A DNA stretch of 11,943 nucleotides from DATDRS01 sp035291605 (lineage in GTDB: Bacteria; Chloroflexota; Anaerolineae; Anaerolineales; UBA6663). The stretch lies in the NCBI GenBank assembly GCA_035291605.1, contig DATDRS010000181.1, positions 1 to 11,943 of the forward strand, in the 5' to 3' direction. Made by a program: the position numbers and the translations under genes. Below are positions 1 to 7,527 of the stretch, piece by piece. Position 1 is the stretch's first letter, and each line of letters begins with the position of its first letter. Under the pieces are notes generated by a model. It was given only the letters and a program-made list of their open reading frames with translations, searched no databases and was not told the DNA's origin.

Positions 1-440
1 TTGCGATAGCTGCCATTGTTGCTCTGCCAATTAGAGTCTGCGTCAGGCGCGAACGCGTTGACGCGCTCCATCGAGTAATGCGTGGGGCTTGGGCTCCCAG
101 CCGGCCATGCGCTCCCGTCCCCATTGGCTGAGTCAACCACGTTACCACCAGAGTCCCTGAGCAACAGCGTCTCTCCGGTGTCCACCAGGCCGCCCGTGTA
201 AATCTGATCGGCGGCGATGTCGGACACGGTCGTGTCGGCGGTGCGTTCAAGCAGATAATAGCTGTCTGCCGGGATAATACCGGTTAGTGTGATCGCGGGC
301 GCGCCGTCGGTGCTCGAAGTCAATGTCCAGCCGGCGAGGCTGACAGGGAAACCATTGGGGTTGTAAAGCTCAATCCATTCGTCGGTAGACGAAGCCAGTG
401 TCCCGCCCCACGCCACTTCGTTGATGACAACCAAGAGTGA
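1..440 (-). repeat. B-type LTD module B9, cut by the window edge
   Basis: The module opens SLLVVINEVAWGGT and is followed to SNWQSNNGSYR at the left edge, so about 147 of 169 codons are present. Its frame matches B1-B8. DSYYLLERTADTTV and HYSMERVNAFAPDADSNWQ are its variants. Whether more modules follow cannot be seen. Confidence 0.8.
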
Positions 441-3400
441 AGGATACGGCGCCGGCGTATTCGTGGGTGTGCTCGTGTCCGTCGTCGTGGGCGTGATGAT
501 CGGAGTTGGAGTCTGCGAGGGGGTGGGAGTCAGCCCCGGTGTTGGAGTCTGTGACGGCGTTGACGTCGGTGAGGAAGTGGGGGTCGGGCTGGGCGTCGGC
601 GAGGGGAACGTCGTCGAGTTCACCTGCTTCGGCGTGCCGTTGATCGGCTGGCCCAGGGCGTCAAGCCCATTGCGGTAGACGCCATTGTTGCTCTGCCAGT
701 TTGAGTCCGCATCCGGTGCAGAGGTGCTAACCCGCTCCATCGAAAAGTGGTTAGGGCTTGGACTCCCGGCGGGCCACGCGCCCCCGTCCCCATTTGCCGA
801 GTCAACCAAGTTGCCGCCAGGGTCGCTGAGCAACAGGGTTTCGCCGGTGTCCACGAGGCCGCCGGTGTAAATCTGGTCGGCGGCGAGGTCGGATACCGTC
901 GTGTCGGCGGTGCGCTCAAGCAGGTAGTAACCCCCCGCCGGGATGACGCCGCTCAAGGCTACATTAGGCGTCCCATCGGTGCTCGAAGTCAACGTCCAGC
1001 CGACGAGACTCACCACGAATCTGTTGGGATTGTACAACTCGATCCACTCGTCGGTGAACGAGGCTGCCGTGCCGCCCCAGGCCACTTCGTTGATGATGAC
1101 CAAAAGCGAAGGGGAGGGCGTCGGCGTGTCCGTAGGCGTGCCTGTATCCGTGGGCAGAGGCGTGAGGGTCAGCGTCGGAGTCTGTGTTGGCGCCGGAGTC
1201 AGGCTGGGCGCAGGCGTCGGCAGCGTGGTCGAGTTAGCCTGCAGCGGCGTGCCATTAATCGGTTGACCGCTGGCGTCGAGGCCATTGCGGTAGACGCCGT
1301 TATTGCTCTGCCAGTTCGCGTCCGTGTCGGGCGCAGAAGCGCCGACGCGCTCCATGGAATACCGGTCAGGGCTGGCGCTCCCGGCGGGCCACGCGCCCCC
1401 GTCCCCATTGGCCGAGTCAATGACGTTACCACCCGGGTCCCTGAGCAGCAAGGTCTCACCCGTATCCACCAGACCGCCAGTGTAAATCTGATCAGCAGTG
1501 ATATCGGATATGGTTGTATCGGCGGTGCGCTCAAGCAGGTAGTAGCCATTCGCCGGGATGATGCCGCTCAGCGTGATGGCGGGCGCGCCATCTGTGCTCG
1601 AAGTCAGAGTCCAATTTACCAGGCTCACGGCGAAGCTATTGGGGTTGTAGAGTTCGATCCATTCGTCGGTGAACGAAGCCAGCGTCCCGCCCCACGCGAC
1701 CTCGTTGATAACGACCGATAGCGCGGGATAGGGCGTTGGCGTATTCGTGGGTGCGCCCGTCCCCGTTGGTATGGGCGTGGTGGTCGGCGTCGAAGCCGGC
1801 GAAGGCGTAGGAGTCAGGCTGGGTGTGGGCGGGGGGAGCGTCGTCGAGTTCGCCTGTTTCGGCGTGCCGTTGATCGGTTGGCCCAAAGCGTCGAGACCAT
1901 TGCGGTAAACGCCATTGTTGCTCTGCCAGTTTGAGTCTGAGTCGGGCGCGGACGCGCTGACGCGCTCCATCGAATGGCGGTCGGGGCTTGCACTCCCGGC
2001 CGGCCATGCGCCCCCGTCCCCATTCGCAGAGTCAATGACGTTGCCGCCGGGGTCCCTGAGCAACAAGGTCTCGCCGGTGTCCACGAGGCCGCCGGTGTAA
2101 ATTTGATCAGCGGCGATGTCGGATACCGTCGTGTCGGCGGTGCGCTCAAGCAGGTAGTAGCCATTCGCCGGGAGGACGCCGGTCAACGCGATGGCGGGCG
2201 CGCCATCCGTGCTTGAAGTTAGAGTCCAGCCCGTGACGTTTACCGCAAAGCCATTAGGATTGTGCAGTTCAATCCACTCGTCGGTGAACGAAGCCAAGGT
2301 CCCGCTCCAGGCCACTTCGTTGATGATGACCGAGAGCGAGGGATAAGGCATCGGTGTATTCGTGGGCGTGTCCGTCGGCGTGGGTGTGATAATCGGCGCT
2401 GAAGTCTGCGAAGGCGTAGGGGGCGCCGTCAGAGTAGGGGTCGGCAGAGGCGTTGAGTTAGCCTGCTTCGGCGTGCCGTTGATTGGTTGCCCCAACGCGT
2501 CGAGGCCATTGCGGTAGATACCGTTGTTGCCCTGCCAGTTTGAGTCCGCATCAGGCGCAGAGGTGTTAACACGCTCCATCGAAAAGTGGTTGGGGCTTGG
2601 ACTCCCGGCCGGCCATGCGCCGCCATCCCCATTGGCCGAGTCAATGATGTTGCCACCCGGGTCTCTGAGCAGCAAGGTCTCGCCAGTATCCACCAGACCA
2701 CCAGTGTAAATCTGATCGGCGGTAATATCGGATATGGTTGTCTCGGCTGTGCGCTCAAGCAGATAGTAGCCGTTCGCCGGGACGATGCCCGTCAGGGTTA
2801 CGTTGGGGGTCCCATCGGTGCTCGAAGTCAACGCCCAGCCTGCGAGACTCACCAGGAAGGGGTTGGGGTTATACAGTTCAATCCATTCATCAGTGAACGA
2901 CGCCAACGTCCCGCCCCACGCGACTTCGTTAATGACAACTGAGAGCGCAGGATAGGGCGTCGGCGTGTCCGTGGGTGTGCCGGTGGTTGTCGGCGCGGGG
3001 GTGTTGGTTGGCATTGCCGTCTGTGTGGCGCCAGGGGTCAAACTGGGTGTCGGAGTCAGTGTGGGTGTAATCGGGCTGGGCGTCGGCGAGGGGAGCGTTG
3101 TCGAGTTCGCCTGTTTCGGCGTACCGTTGATCGGCTGGCCTAAAGCATCAAGCCCGTTGCGGTAGACGCCATTATTGCTCGCCCAGTTGGAGTCCACGTC
3201 TGATGCGAGCGCGCTGATACGCTCCATTGAGTAATGATTGGGGCTTGGACTCCCAGCCGGCCACACACCTCCGTCGCCATTCGCGGAGTCAATTACGTTC
3301 CCGCCGGGGTCCCGGAGCAGCAGGGTCTCGCCGGAATCCACCAGGCCGCCGGTATAAACCTGATCGGCAACGAGGTCGGACACGGTCGTGTCGGCGGTGC

Positions 3401-6400
3401 GCTCCAGAAGGTAGTAGCCATTCGCCGGGATGACGCCGGTCAGCGTGATGGCGGGCGAGCCGTCGGTGCTCGAGGTCAGCATCCAGCCTGCCAGGCTTAC
3501 TGCGAAGCCGTTGGGGTTGTAGAGTTCGATCCACTCGTCAGTAGATGAAGCGAATGTGCCACCCCAGGCCACTTCGTTGATGACGACCGAGAGCGAGGGG
3601 TAAGGTGTTGGTGTGTTCGTCGGCGTACCTGTATCCGTCGCCGTGGGCGTGATCGTTGGCGTCCAGGTCTGTGAAGGCGTAGGAGTGGCCGTTAGCGTTG
3701 GAGTCTGCGAAGGCGTGGCGGTCAGGCTCGGCGTCTGGGTCGCGGTTGGCGTAGGGGGCGGCAGCGTCGTGGAGTTGGCTTGCTTCGGCGTGCCGTTGAT
3801 CGGCTGGCCCAAGGCGTCGAGGCCATTGCGGTAGACGCCATTATTGCTTGCCCAGTTGGAGTCTACGTCTGATGCGAGCGAGTTGATGCGCTCCATTGAG
3901 TAATGATTGGGGCTTGGACTCCCGGCTGGCCACGCGCCGCCATTCCCATTCGCGGAGTCAATCACGCTCCTACTGGGATCCGTGAGAAGCAGGGTCTCGC
4001 CGGTATCCACCAGACCGCCCGTATAAATCTGGTCAGCGGCGATGTCGGATACGGCGGTGTCGGCTGTGCGCTCAAGCAAGTAGTAACCGCCCGCTGGGAT
4101 GACGCCTACCAGTGCAATATCAGGCGTGCCATCTGTGCCTGAAGTCAGCGTCCAGCCTGCCAGGCTCACCGCGAAACTGTTGGGATTGTAAAGCTCGATC
4201 CATTCGTCAGTGGATGAGGCAAACGTCCCACCCCACGCGACTTCGTTAATGACAACTGACAGTGAAGGATACGATGTCGGCGTGTTCGTGGGCGTGCCGG
4301 TGGCCGTCGGTGTAGGCGTATCAGTCGGCGTCGGAGTCTGCGTAGGCGTCGCGGTTAGAGTCGGTGTCGAAGTCAGCGTGGGTGTGAGCGTCGGGCTAGG
4401 CGTCGGCGAGGGCAACGTCGTCGAATTGGTCCGCCTCGGTGAACCGTTGATTGGCTGGCCCAAAGCGTCGAGGCCGTTGCGGTAGATGCCATTGTTGCTC
4501 TGCCAGTTCGAGTCCGCGTCGGGCGCAGAAGCATTGACGCGCTCCATTGAATAGTGGTTGGGGCTGCCACTCCCGGCCGGCCACGCGCCGCCATTCCCAT
4601 TCGCCGAGTCAACTACATTCCCGCCGGGGTCTCTGAGCAACAGGATCTCCCCGGTATCCACGAGGCCGCCGGCATAAATTCGATCGGCGGTGATGTCGGA
4701 TACAGTCGTGTCGGCGGTGCGCTCAAGCAAGTAATAGCCGCCCGCCAGAATGATGCCGGTCAGGGTTACATCGGGCGTCCCATCGGTGCTCGAAGTCAAC
4801 GTCCAGCCCGCGAGGTCCATAGGGAAACCATTGGGGTTGTAAAGCTCGATCCATTCGTCGGTGGATGAGGCGAATGTCCCACCCCATGCGACTTCGTTAA
4901 TGACGACTGAGAGCGAAGGATAGGGCGTCGGCGTATTCGTGGGCGTGCCCGTATCCGTCGGCATGGGCGTGAGAGTTGGTGTAGAGGTCTGCGAGGGGGT
5001 GGGAGTCAGGCTCGGCATTGGAGTCTGTGATAGGGTGGGAGTCGCCGTCGCCGTGGACGTCGATGAAGGTATGGAGGTCGGGCTAGGCGTCGGCGAGGGC
5101 AGCGTCGTCGAGTTCGCCTGTTTCGGCGTGCCATTGATCGGCTGGCCCAAGGCGTCGAGGCCATTGCGGTAGACGCCGTTGTTGCTCTGCCAGTTCGCGT
5201 CTGAGTCGGGCGTAGAAACGCTAACGCGCTCCATCGAGAAGTGGCTGGGGCTCGGGCTTCCAGCTGGCCATGCGCCGCCGTCTCCGTTTGCGGAGTCCAT
5301 CACGTTCCCGCCGGGGTCTATAAGCAGCAACGTCTCACCAGCATCCACCAGGCCGCCAGTGTAAATCTGATCGGCGACGATGTCAGACACGGTCGTGTCG
5401 GCGGTGCGCTCCAGAAGGTAGTAACCGCCCGCCGGGATCACGCCGGTCAGCGTGATGGCGGGCGTGCCGTCCGTGCTCGAAGTTAGGGTCCAGCCGGCCA
5501 GGCTCACCGCGAAGCCACTGGGGTTGTAGAGTTCGATCCACTCGTCGGTAGATGAAGCCAGCGTCCCGCCCCATGCGACTTCATTGACCACGACTGAGAG
5601 CGCAGAATACGGCGTGGGGAAATCGGTCGGCGTCGGGGTACTCGTGGGTGTGCTCGTCGGGGTGGGGGCGATAGTCGGCGTGTCAGTGTGTGTTGGGGTA
5701 GGCGTGAGGGTTGGCGGCGGCGTGTCCGTGGAGGTAGCCGTATCGGTCGGCGTAAGCGTAATGTTTGGCGTCGGGGTTGATGAAGGCGTAGGCGTCAGGC
5801 TCGGCGACGGGGTGCTTGTGGGCGTGCCCGTGTCCGTCGGCGTATTCGCGGGTGTGCCAGTATCTGTCGGCGTCCCTGTGTCCGTCGGGGAAGGGGTGGC
5901 CGTCGGCGTATCAGTCGCCATCGGCGTGGGCGTAGCGAATCCGCTGTTGTGCGGGTTCGGCGCGCCGGTCGTGAAGTCAATCGCGTTATCGTCGGTGTCC
6001 CCGCCCGTGCGGATGTCGGCCGTGGTATTGCTCGGCGCGGGTGCAGGGCCGGTCCCCTCAAAACAATCGGCGGCTGCCCCATAGCCGGCGAAATCTACAA
6101 TGCTGCCGTCCGCGGGACACGCGCCGCTTAACGCCGTGGCGCCGCTTACCAGCGCCACCTTGCCTGCCGAGGCGCCCATGGCAATCGCCCCGATGACGTC
6201 CGGCGTCGGCAGGGGAGCTCCGTCCGCGCCGCCGGAGGCCTGCTGAACGAGCAGATAGCCTCCCGGCGCCACTGTTCCACTCAACAGTGTGGCTTGCCAG
6301 GTTGTGCCCGTCGCCGCCGCATGCTGCACCGACCAGCCGTCCACGCTGACTGGCGCGCCGCCGAGGTTGTAAATCTCGATGAAATCGTTGCGATAGGGCG

Positions 6401-7307
6401 CACCCACGTTGCCCCCACCGCCATAGATTTGGCTGATGACCAGCGAAGTGGAAGGCGCGTACGGACGTCTCTGCAGCGGCGCCACGGTCGCCCGGCGTTC
6501 CGGCGGCGCCGGCGGCGGGCCGACGGCGACGATGGGCTGCGGGGTTGGCGTGTTAGTCGTCGAAGCGGGGATACCGGCCGAGGTTGAAGTTGCTGTTGGC
6601 GTAGATGATGGAGCAGCAGACGGCGTATTTGTTGACGTTGGAAGAGGAACGTCTGCGGACGTCGCTGTTGGAGGAAACGTCTCTGTTGTGGCGGGAGGTG
6701 AGGTGGGTGCATTAGATGGGGCGAGGGTTGGCGTTAAAGTTGTGGCCGGAAGCGGAGTATCCGTGATAGTGGCCGGCGGCTCAGGCGTTGCGGTTTCGGG
6801 GGCAGGGACGGCCGTGCTCACGCCGGCCACGGTGGGCGTCTCGGTCGCCGTGGGAAGCGGGGTGTCCGGTGGAGTGAGTGTTTCGGTGGAAGGTGTGGTC
6901 ACCTCCAGGCTTGGCGTGGCCAGTGCAACGTCGGTCGGAGCGACAGTTGGAGGAAGCGTCGGCGCTTCGGTTGGCGGGGAGGGCGTCGTATCGCGTGGAG
7001 CGGACGTTTCCGTGGGAAGCTCGGTCGTTTCTGGAGTTGAGGTGACCAGCGCGATACCGGTTGGCGTGTCAGCCGGGGGGAGCGTCGGCGCTTCGGTTGG
7101 CGCGGGCGATGATTCTGGAGTGGGGATTGCGGCAGTCGGAGGTATTCCGGTTGGGATCGGCTCGACGGTCGGGGTAGGCGAGTCGTCCGCCGAAACCGGG
7201 AGGCTGGCGGCAGAAAACAAAAAACCGCCCCCCAGCGCGATCATCAGCGCCAGCGCAGCGGTTCGGCAGGATGAACTGCCAGCGGGGAAGAACCCGCGAA
7301 GAGGCAA
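1..7307 (-). CDS. Giant secreted multi-lamin-tail-domain (LTD) repeat protein, C-terminus beyond window
   Basis: The frame is open from 7307 to the left edge with no stop, giving at least 2,435 residues; the C-terminus is not in the window. Order: signal peptide (residues 1-40, hydrophobic core TAALALMIALGGGFLF, cleavage likely after VSA), Thr/Pro/Ala-rich stalk (about 41-288), one A-type LTD (about 289-456), a 112-residue Thr/Pro linker, then nine B-type LTD modules starting near residues 569, 798, 1015, 1238, 1454, 1657, 1862, 2067 and 2290. B modules carry the LTD signatures VVINEVAWGGT, DEWIELYNPNG and GWTLTSSTDG. LTDs are Ig-like beta-sandwich folds found in extracellular bacterial proteins, often beside nucleases or adhesive modules; no catalytic domain is visible here. 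The start is uncertain: TTG at 7307 gives an Arg-containing signal-peptide n-region and follows a G-rich stretch, whereas the first ATG (7244) would begin inside the hydrophobic core. A surface, adhesive or matrix role is inference. Confidence 0.88.
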   Translation of the reverse strand, partial: MPLRGFFPAGSSSCRTAALALMIALGGGFLFSAASLPVSADDSPTPTVEPIPTGIPPTAAIPTPESSPAPTEAPTLPPADTPTGIALVTSTPETTELPTETSAPRDTTPSPPTEAPTLPPTVAPTDVALATPSLEVTTPSTETLTPPDTPLPTATETPTVAGVSTAVPAPETATPEPPATITDTPLPATTLTPTLAPSNAPTSPPATTETFPPTATSADVPLPTSTNTPSAAPSSTPTATSTSAGIPASTTNTPTPQPIVAVGPPPAPPERRATVAPLQRRPYAPSTSLVISQIYGGGGNVGAPYRNDFIEIYNLGGAPVSVDGWSVQHAAATGTTWQATLLSGTVAPGGYLLVQQASGGADGAPLPTPDVIGAIAMGASAGKVALVSGATALSGACPADGSIVDFAGYGAAADCFEGTGPAPAPSNTTADIRTGGDTDDNAIDFTTGAPNPHNSGFATPTPMATDTPTATPSPTDTGTPTDTGTPANTPTDTGTPTSTPSPSLTPTPSSTPTPNITLTPTDTATSTDTPPPTLTPTPTHTDTPTIAPTPTSTPTSTPTPTDFPTPYSALSVVVNEVAWGGTLASSTDEWIELYNPSGFAVSLAGWTLTSSTDGTPAITLTGVIPAGGYYLLERTADTTVSDIVADQIYTGGLVDAGETLLLIDPGGNVMDSANGDGGAWPAGSPSPSHFSMERVSVSTPDSDANWQSNNGVYRNGLDALGQPINGTPKQANSTTLPSPTPSPTSIPSSTSTATATPTLSQTPMPSLTPTPSQTSTPTLTPMPTDTGTPTNTPTPYPSLSVVINEVAWGGTFASSTDEWIELYNPNGFPMDLAGWTLTSSTDGTPDVTLTGIILAGGYYLLERTADTTVSDITADRIYAGGLVDTGEILLLRDPGGNVVDSANGNGGAWPAGSGSPNHYSMERVNASAPDADSNWQSNNGIYRNGLDALGQPINGSPRRTNSTTLPSPTPSPTLTPTLTSTPTLTATPTQTPTPTDTPTPTATGTPTNTPTSYPSLSVVINEVAWGGTFASSTDEWIELYNPNSFAVSLAGWTLTSGTDGTPDIALVGVIPAGGYYLLERTADTAVSDIAADQIYTGGLVDTGETLLLTDPSRSVIDSANGNGGAWPAGSPSPNHYSMERINSLASDVDSNWASNNGVYRNGLDALGQPINGTPKQANSTTLPPPTPTATQTPSLTATPSQTPTLTATPTPSQTWTPTITPTATDTGTPTNTPTPYPSLSVVINEVAWGGTFASSTDEWIELYNPNGFAVSLAGWMLTSSTDGSPAITLTGVIPANGYYLLERTADTTVSDLVADQVYTGGLVDSGETLLLRDPGGNVIDSANGDGGVWPAGSPSPNHYSMERISALASDVDSNWASNNGVYRNGLDALGQPINGTPKQANSTTLPSPTPSPITPTLTPTPSLTPGATQTAMPTNTPAPTTTGTPTDTPTPYPALSVVINEVAWGGTLASFTDEWIELYNPNPFLVSLAGWALTSSTDGTPNVTLTGIVPANGYYLLERTAETTISDITADQIYTGGLVDTGETLLLRDPGGNIIDSANGDGGAWPAGSPSPNHFSMERVNTSAPDADSNWQGNNGIYRNGLDALGQPINGTPKQANSTPLPTPTLTAPPTPSQTSAPIITPTPTDTPTNTPMPYPSLSVIINEVAWSGTLASFTDEWIELHNPNGFAVNVTGWTLTSSTDGAPAIALTGVLPANGYYLLERTADTTVSDIAADQIYTGGLVDTGETLLLRDPGGNVIDSANGDGGAWPAGSASPDRHSMERVSASAPDSDSNWQSNNGVYRNGLDALGQPINGTPKQANSTTLPPPTPSLTPTPSPASTPTTTPIPTGTGAPTNTPTPYPALSVVINEVAWGGTLASFTDEWIELYNPNSFAVSLVNWTLTSSTDGAPAITLSGIIPANGYYLLERTADTTISDITADQIYTGGLVDTGETLLLRDPGGNVIDSANGDGGAWPAGSASPDRYSMERVGASAPDTDANWQSNNGVYRNGLDASGQPINGTPLQANSTTLPTPAPSLTPAPTQTPTLTLTPLPTDTGTPTDTPTPSPSLLVIINEVAWGGTAASFTDEWIELYNPNRFVVSLVGWTLTSSTDGTPNVALSGVIPAGGYYLLERTADTTVSDLAADQIYTGGLVDTGETLLLSDPGGNLVDSANGDGGAWPAGSPSPNHFSMERVSTSAPDADSNWQSNNGVYRNGLDALGQPINGTPKQVNSTTFPSPTPSPTPTSSPTSTPSQTPTPGLTPTPSQTPTPIITPTTTDTSTPTNTPAPYPSLLVVINEVAWGGTLASSTDEWIELYNPNGFPVSLAGWTLTSSTDGAPAITLTGIIPADSYYLLERTADTTVSDIAADQIYTGGLVDTGETLLLRDSGGNVVDSANGDGSAWPAGSPSPTHYSMERVNAFAPDADSNWQSNNGSYR
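603..1109 (-). repeat. B-type LTD module B8
   Basis: Complete 507-bp module with LLVIINEVAWGGTAAS, NPNRFVVSLVGW and SPSPNHFSMERVSTSAPD. A 162-bp linker follows (TPSQTPTPGLTPTPSQTPTP), itself carrying a short internal repeat. Confidence 0.85.
1218..1724 (-). repeat. B-type LTD module B7
   Basis: Complete 507-bp module with SLVNWTLTSS, TTISDITADQIY, SASPDRYSMERV, and NGLDASGQPINGTPLQ near its end. A 108-bp linker follows, equal in length to the one before it. Confidence 0.85.
1833..2339 (-). repeat. B-type LTD module B6
   Basis: Complete 507-bp module with VIINEVAWSGT (Ser for Gly), IELHNPNGFAVNVTGW and PAGSASPDRHSMERV. The SASPDR segment is shared with its neighbour B7. A 108-bp linker follows. 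Confidence 0.85.
2442..2948 (-). repeat. B-type LTD module B5
   Basis: Complete 507-bp module with NPNPFLVSLAGWALTSS, TAETTISDITADQIY and WQGNNGIYRN. NHFSMERV.TSAPDADSNWQ is shared with the non-adjacent B8. A 102-bp linker follows, the shortest in the array. Confidence 0.85.
3090..3596 (-). repeat. B-type LTD module B4
   Basis: Complete 507-bp module with GWMLTSSTDGSPAITL, ADQVYTGGLVDSGETLLL and DGGVWPAGS. It shares the LASDVDSNWASNNG signature with B3. A 141-bp linker follows, one of two whose length is not a multiple of 18. Confidence 0.85.
3759..4265 (-). repeat. B-type LTD module B3
   Basis: Complete 507-bp module. It has LTDPSRSVIDSANGNGG where other copies have DPGGNV, and shares LASDVDSNWASNNGVYR only with B4 among the modules seen, which suggests local duplication. 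A 162-bp linker follows. Confidence 0.85.
4410..4916 (-). repeat. B-type LTD module B2
   Basis: Complete 507-bp module and the most divergent of the set: GFPMDLAGW, IILAGGYYLL, ADRIYAGGLVDTGEILLL, and a C-terminal INGSPRRTNSTTLP where the others have INGTPKQANSTTLP. A 144-bp linker follows. Confidence 0.85.
5097..5603 (-). repeat. B-type LTD module B1
   Basis: Complete 507-bp module. It opens ALSVVVNEVAWGGT and has DEWIELYNPSG, GYYLLERTADTTVSDIVADQ and the terminal GQPINGTPKQANSTTLP. Distinctive changes include LVDAGETLLLID and MERVSVSTPDSDANWQ. A 180-bp Thr/Pro linker follows. Confidence 0.85.
5604..5939 (-). repeat. Long Thr/Pro linker between A-type LTD and B1
   Basis: 336 bp (112 residues) of Thr/Pro/Ser-rich sequence with a hexapeptide-like rhythm, for example DTGTPTDTGTP, TPSPSLTPTP and TPTSTPTSTPTP. 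It is the longest linker in the window. Read on the + strand it appears as a Gly/Val-rich ORF, which is an antisense artefact. Confidence 0.75.
5940..6443 (-). other. A-type lamin tail domain (first LTD)
   Basis: It begins LVISQIYGGGGNVGAPYRND followed by FIEIYNLGGAPVSVDGWSVQ, the typical LTD opening seen in secreted ExeM-like and other bacterial LTD proteins. It differs from the nine downstream modules, which open VVINEVAWGGT. Two cysteines (in NGACPADG and AADCFEG) could form a disulfide; the B modules have none in the parts translated. It ends near APNPHNSGF before the TPTP linker. Its single-copy status and position make it a plausible N-terminal cap or functional head of the array. Confidence 0.8.
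6450..7187 (-). other. Thr/Pro/Ala-rich stalk of the giant LTD protein
   Basis: About 246 residues dominated by Thr, Pro, Ala, Ser and Glu, with no predicted globular domain, lie between the signal peptide and the first LTD. Composition is less regular than the later TPTP linkers. The last part, PPPAPPERRATVAPLQRRPY, is arginine-containing and leads into the A-type LTD. Such low-complexity segments commonly act as extended spacers; possible O-glycosylation is speculation. Confidence 0.7.
6955..7206 (-). repeat. 126-bp imperfect tandem duplication within the stalk
   Basis: The + strand string AGCGTCGGCGCTTCGGTTGG occurs at 6955 and again at 7081, exactly 126 bp (42 codons) apart. In protein terms PTEAPTLPP recurs, followed by related text (TGIALVTSTPETTELPTETS versus TDVALATPSLEVTTPSTETL). 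The repeat keeps the reading frame. Outer limits are approximate because identity fades away from the seed. Confidence 0.6.
7188..7307 (-). other. Sec-type signal peptide coding segment
   Basis: With the TTG start, residues 1-40 form a basic n-region with two arginines (R4, R15), a hydrophobic core at about 17-36, and a small-residue cleavage motif V-S-A just before an Asp-Asp pair. The mature protein then enters the Thr/Pro-rich stalk. This supports export of the giant protein. There is no lipobox cysteine after the core. Confidence 0.7.
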
Positions 7308-7423
7308 AGGGCAACCCCCGGAGAAAGTCTGTTGACAACCTAATCTATAAACGTTGGATTGCCCCTTGCGGTCGCCCACCTTGGGCAGGGGCCCGGACGG
7401 ATTTGCGGATAGAGAACAAGAAG

Positions 7424-7452
7424 AGCATACTACAATTGGGTAAGTTCGTAAA
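7424..7452 (-). promoter_or_regulatory. Candidate promoter for the giant LTD gene
   Basis: On the minus strand TTTACG (7452-7447) and TATGCT (7429-7424) are separated by 17 bp, each matching four of six consensus positions. This would give a leader of about 110 nt to the TTG start. The match is weak and the region also holds the rightward promoter, so this is only a candidate. Confidence 0.3.
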
Positions 7453-7473
7453 GAGCCAATTGGCGAGCCGGTA

Positions 7474-7479
7474 TATAAT
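7474..7479 (+). promoter_or_regulatory. -10 box (TATAAT) of the DarA-like/MFS gene unit
   Basis: A perfect TATAAT lies 48 bp upstream of the ATG at 7528. No good -35 hexamer sits 16-18 bp upstream (AAGAGC-like sequence there), so activity may depend on an activator or on relaxed -35 use. It is the only strong rightward -10 in the intergenic region. Confidence 0.5.
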
Positions 7480-7527
7480 TGCGGGAACGGCTGAAGCCCC
7501 GCGCTGCGCCGCCGAGTGTTCCCGAAA

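Noticed and set aside
747..1721. A 324-codon + strand open frame (MVRAWTPGG...)
   Set aside because: It is the exact antisense phase of the LTD repeat frame. It is open because the repeat codons rarely give stops in reverse, and its text recurs in each module. The minus-strand reading gives recognisable LTD motifs; this one gives none.
1..5603. CRISPR array or tandem mobile elements suggested by regular 600-700 bp periodicity
   Set aside because: The units are 507-bp coding modules in one frame with protein-level conservation and variable coding linkers. No short palindromic repeats, terminal inverted repeats or transposase are seen.
5584..6084. Gly/Val-rich + strand ORF (GVGVLVGVLVGV...) that could be read as a repetitive surface protein
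   Set aside because: It is the antisense reading of Thr/Pro linkers (ACC CCN codons read backwards) and the unbroken minus-strand frame explains the DNA.
6436..7335. 299-codon + strand Val/Gly/Ser-rich ORF
   Set aside because: It lies opposite the stalk and signal peptide of the giant protein. Its composition is the mirror of a Thr/Pro/Ala-rich frame and no domain is recognisable.
7069..7338. Minus-strand ORF MSTDFLRGLPFASS... overlapping the signal peptide region
   Set aside because: It is out of frame with the LTD protein, has Arg/Pro-rich text with no hydrophobic segment, and stops in the stalk.
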